Below are positions 4,090 to 9,336 of a DNA stretch of 9,336 bases, piece by piece. Under the pieces are notes generated by a model. The model was not told where the DNA came from and did no database searches. It saw only the letters and a program-made list of their open reading frames with translations. Position 1 is the stretch's first letter. Each line of letters starts with the position of its first letter. The stretch covers positions 1-9,336 of the forward strand of contig DATJPQ010000091.1 in NCBI GenBank assembly GCA_035506315.1. Direction: 5' to 3'. Origin of the DNA: MWDT01 sp035506315. Lineage in GTDB: Bacteria; Verrucomicrobiota; Verrucomicrobiia; Opitutales; Opitutaceae. The position numbers were made by a program, and so were the translations under genes.

Positions 4090-6573
4090 ATGCTCCGATT
4101 GCACCTGCCTCCGAACCTGCCGGCCGCCGCCGCGCGCGACGCCATCCCGGTGAAGCTGGAGTGCGATCCCGACGCCGCGTCCACCCCGGTCCTTCTGCCC
4201 GCGCTGGCCCTGCTGCAACGCTGGTGTGGCACCCCCACCCCGCCGAAATTTCTGCAACTGAACCGCGCGCAACTGGACGACATCATCACCGCCCTGCCCG
4301 GATTGCCGGCGTTTTTCTGGATCAACCGGCCGGGCACGGCCATCGCCTGGGAAGGCGCCCAGCTGCCCGGCGTGAGCGAGCATCTGGTCGAAAAATCCCA
4401 AACTCCCAATCCCAACCTTCCACCTCCGGCCCCCCAACCCAAAACTCAAAGCCCAAAACGCAAAACTGAGGTAGCGCTCGCTCCGCTCGCGGTCGATGGC
4501 AGCGAGCACTACCTCGCGCTGACGCTGCCGGCGCGCGAACATCCCAGTTATAAGGCGGTGCTCGAGCTGGCAAAGGCCGCCGGATTCCTGCTCGAAACCT
4601 CCAATCGCAAATGGTGGCTGCGCGACCGCCACAAGACGCTGAACTTTCTCGCCGATCACGGCGACCGCCTGCGCACCGTATTCGGCGCGCAGTTCACACC
4701 CAATTTCGAGGCCAACACGCAGCGCCTCCGCACCGCCGAGGTGGAGTGCGACGCCGTCGCGACCCCCGATGGCTTCGACCTCACGGTCGCGCTGCGCGCC
4801 GGCCGCGCCGACGTGGGTGAGTTTCGCACGGCGCTCGCCGCCAGTCGCAGCTACGTGGAGAGCGAGGGCGAAATCTATCTGCTCACCGCGGCCGAACTGC
4901 AGAAATTCACCGCGGCCCAGCGCGCGCTGAGCGGCGATCCGGCCGCCGGCCTCACGCCGAGCCGCACCATCCGGGTGCGGGCGTCCCGGGTGGCGGAGGC
5001 GCAGGCGGTCGTCGAGGAACTGTCGCCGAACTTTCAACCGCCCGCCGAATGGCGCAGCCGCTGCGAAGCCCTGCGCAACCTGGCGGCGCTGTCGCCGGCT
5101 CCCCTGCCGGCGGCCCTCGCGGAGCAGTTGCGGCCCTATCAGCGCCTCGGCGTCGCCTGGCTCTGGTATCTTTATCAGCACCAACTTGGCGGCGTGCTCG
5201 CCGACGAAATGGGCCTCGGCAAGACGTTGCAGGCGCTCGGCCTGCTTAGTGCGCTGCCGGCGACCAACGCCGCCGCGCTCGTCGTGGCGCCGGCCTCGCT
5301 CCTCGAAAACTGGCGGCGCGAAGCGGTGCGGTTCGCCCCGCAACTGCGGACGTTCGTGCATCACGACGACCACCGGCTCGCCTCCGCCGCCGATTTCGTC
5401 CGCCACGATCTCGTCATCACGAGCTATGGCACGCTGACCCGCGACCGCGAATTGTTCGAAGGCGTGGAGTTTGCCTGCGTGTTTGCCGACGAGGCCCAGC
5501 ACATCAAAAACCGCCGCTCGCAAAACGCCCAGGCGCTGCGCGCCCTGCGGGCCCGCGGCCGGTTTGTGCTCACCGGCACACCGCTGGAAAACTCGCTCGA
5601 CGATCTGCGCTCCCTCTTCGAGTTCCTGATGCCCGGCCTGCTCGACCCGGTGCCGTCCGGCCTGCGCAGCGACGAGCGGGCCTGGTACGACGAGCGCCTG
5701 CGCGCCCGGACCGCATCCTATATTCTGCGCCGCACCAAGGAGCGCGTGGCGCCGGAGCTGCCGCCCAAGCTCGAGCAAATCGTCTGGTGCGAGCTCACCC
5801 CGGCGCAGGCCGCACTTTACCGCGCCATGCAGGAACGCACCGAGCGCGAGCTCCTCGACCTCGCCGCCGGCGGGGCGAACGAGGCAAAGCTGCGTTTCGC
5901 CATGCTCACGCAATTGCTGCGCCTCCGGCAGATCTGCTGCGACCCGCGCCTCGTGACCAAAGCGGAGAGCTTGCCCGCCGGGGCGGGCGAAGAGGTTGCC
6001 TGCCAGGGCGGGCGGACAGCTTGCCCGCCGGGGCGGGCGGAAAGCGACGACAGCGACGACTCCGCCAAGCTGGCCGCCCTGCGCGAGCTCCTCGACGAGG
6101 CGCTTGACGACGGACACCGCCTGCTCGTGTTCTCGCAGTTTACCTCGCTGCTCGGCCTGCTGCGCACCGAGCTCGATGCCCAGGGATTGGCCTACTGCTA
6201 CCTCGACGGTTCGATGTCGGCCCGCGCCCGTCAGACCGAGATCGACCGCTTTCAGCGCTCGGCCGACATCCCGCTTTTTCTGCTTTCGCTCAAGGCCGGT
6301 GGCACGGGGCTCAACCTCACCGGCGCCGACACGGTCGTGCACTTCGATCCCTGGTGGAACCCCGCGGTGGAGGCGCAGGCCACGGACCGCGCGCACCGCC
6401 TTGGCCAGACGCGCGCCGTGACCAGCTATAAACTCGTGTGCGGCGGCACCGTGGAGGAAAAAGTGCTGGCGCTACAGGAGGAGAAACGCGCGCTGCTCGC
6501 CGGCGTGTTCGAAGCCAGCGACGCCGCCGCAGCCCAGTTAAGCCTCGCCGACCTGCGCAGTCTGCTGGCCTGA
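4090..6573 (+). CDS. SNF2-family DEAD/DEAH-box helicase (DNA translocase)
   Basis: A complete protein of 827 residues. SNF2 enzymes use ATP to move along duplex DNA and remodel bound proteins; the bacterial ones include RapA/HepA-like forms. The N-terminal 330 or so residues are a poorly conserved accessory part that I cannot assign to a named domain. The motor follows: LRPYQRLGVAWLWYL, motif I DEMGLGKT (372-379), motif Ia APASLLENW, motif II DEAQ (467-470), motif III LTGTPLENS (494 onward), motif IV LLVFSQFTSLL (678 onward), motif V GGTGLNLTGAD (737 onward) and motif VI ATDRAHRLGQ (764-773). All motor motifs are intact, so it should be active. Two stretches look inserted: residues about 102-137, rich in P, Q, K and S, and residues about 627-651, encoded by a 25-bp tandem repeat in the region between the two RecA-like lobes. 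The ATG at 4090 has no Shine-Dalgarno sequence. The gene stands alone on its strand. The substrate and process are unknown. Confidence 0.95.
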   Translation: MLRLHLPPNLPAAAARDAIPVKLECDPDAASTPVLLPALALLQRWCGTPTPPKFLQLNRAQLDDIITALPGLPAFFWINRPGTAIAWEGAQLPGVSEHLVEKSQTPNPNLPPPAPQPKTQSPKRKTEVALAPLAVDGSEHYLALTLPAREHPSYKAVLELAKAAGFLLETSNRKWWLRDRHKTLNFLADHGDRLRTVFGAQFTPNFEANTQRLRTAEVECDAVATPDGFDLTVALRAGRADVGEFRTALAASRSYVESEGEIYLLTAAELQKFTAAQRALSGDPAAGLTPSRTIRVRASRVAEAQAVVEELSPNFQPPAEWRSRCEALRNLAALSPAPLPAALAEQLRPYQRLGVAWLWYLYQHQLGGVLADEMGLGKTLQALGLLSALPATNAAALVVAPASLLENWRREAVRFAPQLRTFVHHDDHRLASAADFVRHDLVITSYGTLTRDRELFEGVEFACVFADEAQHIKNRRSQNAQALRALRARGRFVLTGTPLENSLDDLRSLFEFLMPGLLDPVPSGLRSDERAWYDERLRARTASYILRRTKERVAPELPPKLEQIVWCELTPAQAALYRAMQERTERELLDLAAGGANEAKLRFAMLTQLLRLRQICCDPRLVTKAESLPAGAGEEVACQGGRTACPPGRAESDDSDDSAKLAALRELLDEALDDGHRLLVFSQFTSLLGLLRTELDAQGLAYCYLDGSMSARARQTEIDRFQRSADIPLFLLSLKAGGTGLNLTGADTVVHFDPWWNPAVEAQATDRAHRLGQTRAVTSYKLVCGGTVEEKVLALQEEKRALLAGVFEASDAAAAQLSLADLRSLLA
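4393..4467 (-). repeat. GGGTTTT-type repeat tract inside the helicase reading frame
   Basis: On the plus strand this is C/A-rich: units such as CCCAAACT, CCCAATCCCAACC, AACCCAAAACTCAAAGCCC and AAAACGCAAAACT. Its reverse complement (GTTTTGCGTTTTGGG..., TTTGAGTTTTGGGTTG) resembles the tracts at 3723-3752 and 6588-6636. It keeps the frame open and codes for helicase residues about 102-126 (SQTPNPNLPPPAPQPKTQSP and onward), a low-complexity segment unlike the rest of the protein. Confidence 0.65.
4468..4515. repeat. Long inverted repeat within the helicase gene
   Basis: GAGGTAGCGCTCGCT (4468-4482) pairs with AGCGAGCACTACCTC (4501-4515) at 14 of 15 positions around an 18-nt loop. It directly abuts the preceding in-frame repeat tract. 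The right arm extends into sequence coding for the SEHYLAL strand, which looks like native protein, so only part of this hairpin may be inserted DNA. Confidence 0.6.
5971..6045 (+). repeat. 25-bp GC-rich tandem repeat, three units, in the helicase reading frame
   Basis: Three copies of a 19-bp core start at 5971, 5996 and 6021, exactly 25 bp apart. The first and third are TTGCCCGCCGGGGCGGGCG; the middle differs at two bases. Each perfect core can fold as GCCCGCC-GG-GGCGGGC. Three units of 25 make 75 bp, a multiple of three, so the helicase frame is kept although each unit is read in a different frame: SLPAGAG, then VACQGGR, then ACPPGRA. A short 9-bp duplication (AGCGACGAC twice, 6043-6060) overlaps its end. 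Confidence 0.85.
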
Positions 6574-6594
6574 AACCCGGCCGCGCCGGGTTTC
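6572..6594 (+). terminator. Hairpin overlapping the helicase stop codon, possible terminator
   Basis: GAAACCCGGC (6572-6581) and GCCGGGTTTC (6585-6594) form a perfect 10-bp stem with a CGC loop. The left arm includes the last two bases of the TGA stop. It is well placed to end helicase transcription, but it lacks a clean T-tract: GAGTTTCGGG follows. The right arm is also the first unit of the neighbouring heptamer array, so the hairpin may be a by-product of repeat insertion. Confidence 0.45.
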
Positions 6595-6636
6595 GAGTTT
6601 CGGGTTCCGGGTTTCGAGTTTCGGGTTTCGGGTTGC
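6588..6636 (+). repeat. Seven tandem 7-bp units of GGGTTTC type
   Basis: Read in perfect register: GGGTTTC, GAGTTTC, GGGTTCC, GGGTTTC, GAGTTTC, GGGTTTC, GGGTTGC. Five of the seven begin with GGG, so the plus strand has five GGG runs and could in principle form a G-quadruplex, with loops of 4 and 11 bases. It is non-coding and starts inside the stop-codon hairpin of the helicase. Confidence 0.85.
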
Positions 6637-6655
6637 AGACTCATGCAACCGCGCG

Positions 6656-6674
6656 GGCAGGCTCCCCGCCTGCC
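6656..6674. repeat. Small GC hairpin in the convergent spacer
   Basis: GGCAGGC (6656-6662) and GCCTGCC (6668-6674) form a perfect 7-bp stem around TCCCC. No T-tract follows on either strand. It lies between the heptamer array and the 9-bp array, and between the convergent helicase and aminotransferase genes. Confidence 0.55.
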
Positions 6675-6677
6675 TGT

Positions 6678-6731
6678 ATCGGTCGGATCGGTCCCATAGG
6701 TCCTATCGGTCCCTTAGGTCCCATTCAACCC
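6678..6731 (+). repeat. 9-bp tandem repeat, ATCGGTCCC type, six units
   Basis: Six units in register: ATCGGTCGG, ATCGGTCCC, ATAGGTCCT, ATCGGTCCC, TTAGGTCCC, ATTCAACCC. The last is clearly degenerate. It is non-coding and lies 38 bp beyond the end of the aminotransferase gene. Confidence 0.85.
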
Positions 6732-6768
6732 GGCATAGCATTTCTTCAGGCGGCAGCTGCCATCCCGC

Positions 6769-7962
6769 TCACTTTTTCAAACCCGCGCAGAACGCTGCGA
6801 GACGGGCCACACCCTTGGCGATGGTCTGGTCGCTCGTGGCGTAGCTGAGACGCAGATAGCCCTCGGCGCCGAAGGCACTGCCGGGTACGGCGGCAACGCG
6901 CTCCTGGTCGAGGAGCCGGGTGCAGAAGTCCTGATCCTTCAGACCGAACTTGGAGATGTTGGGGAAAAGATAGAACGCACCCTGGGCCAGCAGGCACGAT
7001 ACCCCGGGAATCCGGTTGAGTTCGGCATGCAGGAATTTGCGCCGGCGGTCGAAGGCGACCAGCATCGCGTGAAGGGACGCCTTCGTCTTGTCCTTTTCCT
7101 TGAGCGCGGCCAGCGCGCCATACTGGGCGAAGGTGGTGGCGTTGGACGTCATCTGGCTCTGCAGCTCGCCGACGGCCTTGGCGATGGGCGCGGGTGCGAC
7201 CAGGGTGCCGAGCCGCCAGCCAGTCATCGAATAGGGCTTGGAGAAGCCGGAGACGATGATCGTGCGCGCCTCGACTTCCGGACTAAACGTGGCGGGCGCC
7301 ACGTGTTTCACCCCATCGTAGACGAGATATTCGTAAATCTCGTCCGACATGATGTAGAGATTGTGCTTGAGCGCGACCGCAACCAACGACTCCACCTCGG
7401 CGCGCGTGTACACGGCGCCGGTGGGATTGGAGGGCGAATTGAGAATGAGCAGCCGGGTCTTCGGGGTGATTGCCGCCTCGAGTTGCGCCGCGGTGAGACG
7501 GAAGCCCGTGGAATCGTCCGCGAGGACGTACTTCGGCACGGCACCGGCCAGTTTCACCATCTCGGGATAACTCACCCAATATGGCGCGGGGATGATAACT
7601 TCGTCGCCCGGCGAGCAAACGGCGAGGATGCCGAGGTAGCAGGAGAATTTGCCGCCGGGGCTCACGACCACCTGTGTCGGCGCCACCTTGAGGCCGTAAT
7701 CGGCGGCATACTTTTCGGCGATGGCCTGACGCAGCGGCTCGATGCCGGGCGTGGGGGCATATTTGGTCTTCCCCGACTTGAGGGCAGCCATGCATGCCTC
7801 CTTGATGTGTTCGGGGGTGTCGAAGTCGGGCTCGCCGGCGGCAAAACCGCAGACGTCTTCACCGGCGGCCTGCAAAGCCTTGGCCTTCGCATCGATCGCC
7901 AGCGTGGGCGACGGCGAAACATGGCGGGCCCAGGAAGAAAGTGGCGCAGGGAGAGTGCTCAT
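6769..7962 (-). CDS. Class I PLP-dependent aminotransferase, aspartate aminotransferase type
   Basis: A complete protein of 397 residues, the usual length for this family. It should be a cytoplasmic, PLP-dependent dimer moving an amino group between an amino acid, probably aspartate, and 2-oxoglutarate. Visible motifs: AAGEPDFDTP (41-50); YAPTPGIEPLRQAIA (68-82); SPGGKFS (101-107), where many relatives have S.GAKQ; IPAPYWVSYPE (124-134); NSPSNPTG with N179; SDEIY with D207 and Y210, which contact the cofactor; SGFSKPYSMTGWRLG with K242 as the PLP-binding lysine; and LRLSYA with R371, the expected substrate-carboxylate arginine. All key residues are present. The exact substrate (aspartate, prephenate or another) cannot be settled from sequence alone, so no gene symbol is given. 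The ATG at 7962 lacks a Shine-Dalgarno sequence. TTAAAT lies five bases before the ATG on the coding strand, so a leaderless transcript is conceivable. The RHH-like gene lies 101 bp upstream on the same strand. Confidence 0.93.
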   Translation of the reverse strand: MSTLPAPLSSWARHVSPSPTLAIDAKAKALQAAGEDVCGFAAGEPDFDTPEHIKEACMAALKSGKTKYAPTPGIEPLRQAIAEKYAADYGLKVAPTQVVVSPGGKFSCYLGILAVCSPGDEVIIPAPYWVSYPEMVKLAGAVPKYVLADDSTGFRLTAAQLEAAITPKTRLLILNSPSNPTGAVYTRAEVESLVAVALKHNLYIMSDEIYEYLVYDGVKHVAPATFSPEVEARTIIVSGFSKPYSMTGWRLGTLVAPAPIAKAVGELQSQMTSNATTFAQYGALAALKEKDKTKASLHAMLVAFDRRRKFLHAELNRIPGVSCLLAQGAFYLFPNISKFGLKDQDFCTRLLDQERVAAVPGSAFGAEGYLRLSYATSDQTIAKGVARLAAFCAGLKK

Positions 7963-8063
7963 AAGGGATTTAACGACACAGAACGCGCCGGCCCGCGAAA
8001 TGCAAGCCCGACGCTCGGCGAAAATCCAACCTGACCCGGGACGCCGTGGCGCCCCACCCCTGG

Positions 8064-8417
8064 CTAGCCGCGGCGCTTGGCCTTGGCGGCGTTTTTCTTG
8101 CCGTTCTTGCCCCGGTCGGCCGAGTTGGCCAGGCCTTCGATGGCCACGCGCAGCAGCTCGCCGATGCTCGTGTTCTTGAGCCGCGACTGGCGTTTGAGCA
8201 TCAGGCGCAGATCGTTCGACAGGCGCACGGAAATCTGGCGGTGCGGCGCCTGGTCGGAAACGTAGCGGTCGTAGTTGAAACGGGAGATGGCGAGTCGCAC
8301 CACTTCGCTCGTGGTGCCTAGCCCGAGGGCGCGACGGCAGGTCTCGATTTTACCGATCAGGGGTAGCGTCAGGTCGAAGGTTAGCGGCGCCGGGGTGCTG
8401 GAAGATTTGGAAGCCAT
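8064..8417 (-). CDS. Small DNA-binding protein with two ribbon-helix-helix-like halves
   Basis: 117 residues, no named family recognised. The chain looks like two copies of a strand-helix-helix unit. Unit one: strand FDLTLP (14-19), helix IGKIETCRRALG, then TSEVVRLAISRF (36-47). Unit two: strand QISVRLS (61-67), helix NDLRLMLKRQSRLK, then TSIGELLRVAIEGL (83-96). The second unit is a good match to the CopG/Arc-type ribbon-helix-helix pattern; the first is weaker. The spacing between units is 48-49 residues (VVRLAI at 39-44, LLRVAI at 88-93). The C-terminal tail, residues 102-117, is rich in lysine and arginine and could bind DNA non-specifically. RHH proteins normally bind DNA as dimers, with the strands forming a two-stranded sheet in the major groove; here one chain may supply both. 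It lies just upstream of the aminotransferase and diverges from the ABC ATPase, so it could regulate either, or itself. No partner toxin gene is adjacent. No Shine-Dalgarno sequence precedes the ATG at 8417. Confidence 0.75.
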   Translation of the reverse strand: MASKSSSTPAPLTFDLTLPLIGKIETCRRALGLGTTSEVVRLAISRFNYDRYVSDQAPHRQISVRLSNDLRLMLKRQSRLKNTSIGELLRVAIEGLANSADRGKNGKKNAAKAKRRG

Positions 8418-8596
8418 GGAGAAACTTATTCGCTAGGTGTTGTGTGGTGCGTACCGCGAAATAAAATACGCGGGAAGAGCAGGCACCGGTGCGCGCCGGA
8501 GCGCAACGAAAATTTTCAGGGGGTATGGAATTGACTCCCGTGAGGACGGATTGATTTTCACAAACGTTTCACCCTTCCCGGGCGCGCTCCCCTCTC
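8418..8596. promoter_or_regulatory. Divergent control region between RHH-like gene and ABC ATPase
   Basis: 179 bp between two divergent starts. An AT-rich stretch, AAATAAAATA (8459-8468), lies in otherwise GC-rich DNA between CCGCG and CGCGG arms. TAAAAT at 8462-8467, with TTGTGT 16 bp upstream, could be a plus-strand promoter. TATTTTATTT on the minus strand could serve the RHH-like gene. Two perfect palindromes follow: GCACCGGTGC (8483-8492) and GAAAATTTTC (8508-8517). These are candidate binding sites only; no factor can be named. Confidence 0.4.
8559..8572. promoter_or_regulatory. Possible LacI-family operator upstream of the ABC ATPase
   Basis: CACAAACGTTTCAC centres on an AAACGTTT palindrome with the central CG typical of LacI/GalR-family operators. 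The right half, GTTTCAC, fits the usual half-site; the left half, CACAAAC, fits only in its inner four bases. It ends 24 bp before the ATG, a sensible position for repression of a sugar transporter gene. An 8-bp palindrome can arise by chance. Confidence 0.3.

Positions 8597-9336
<740 letters not shown>

Noticed and set aside
5488..5499. DEAQ in place of DEAH in helicase motif II
   Set aside because: DEAQ followed by HIKN is common in bacterial SNF2 proteins, so it is not a loss of function or a novelty.
3946..6396. A long open frame of 816 codons on the minus strand, antisense to the helicase
   Set aside because: The plus-strand helicase in this interval has every SNF2 motif. The antisense translation is rich in R, A, G and Q with no recognisable domain and ends in the repeat-derived FYRREQRERRG. 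Long antisense frames are expected in GC-rich genes with strong third-position bias.
4090..6573. A defence-system helicase (for example a DISARM- or Druantia-like component)
   Set aside because: No nuclease, methyltransferase, reverse transcriptase or other defence partner is adjacent, and the neighbours are metabolic or signalling genes.
8038..8055. An 8-bp imperfect hairpin between the RHH-like gene and the aminotransferase as a terminator
   Set aside because: It has one mismatch, a 2-nt loop that is too tight, and no T-tract.

Overview
The window is GC-rich bacterial chromosome. It holds seven protein-coding genes, two of them cut by the window edges, and an unusually dense set of small non-coding repeats. 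The mix of a CHASE2-type adenylate cyclase beside a FecR-domain gene, the style of the SNF2 helicase and the many short hairpin and tandem repeats between genes suggest a Verrucomicrobiota member, possibly Opitutaceae-like. This is an inference from style; there is no rRNA or other taxonomic marker. None of the starts has a strong Shine-Dalgarno sequence.

Layout. Bases 1-3434, minus strand: in transcription order, a small putative lysozyme/transglycosylase-like lipoprotein (2952-3434), a CHASE2 class III adenylate cyclase with all six expected catalytic residues (560-2785), and the start of a secreted FecR-domain protein (1-345, cut by the window). A 72-bp double-hairpin element lies between the first two. 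Bases 3435-4089: no gene, a patchwork of short repeats, including an inverted pair of about 35 bp. Bases 4090-6573, plus strand: a complete SNF2-family helicase of 827 residues. Its reading frame carries two repeat-derived stretches, one related to intergenic repeats on either side of the gene and one a 3 x 25-bp GC-rich tandem array. Bases 6574-6768: convergent spacer packed with a stop-codon hairpin, seven 7-bp units, another hairpin and a 9-bp tandem array. Bases 6769-8417, minus strand: a small protein with two ribbon-helix-helix-like halves, followed by a class I aspartate-type aminotransferase. Bases 8597-9336, plus strand: the first 246 residues of a MalK/UgpC-type sugar ABC transporter ATPase, preceded by a possible LacI-type operator.

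How the genes may work together. The cyclase and FecR genes look like a cAMP-signalling and envelope-sensing pair. The RHH-like gene and the aminotransferase may be co-transcribed. The helicase and the ABC ATPase look independent. I see no defence island, prophage, transposase gene, CRISPR array, tRNA or rRNA. The most unusual signal is the behaviour of the small repeats, including their presence in frame inside a helicase gene.
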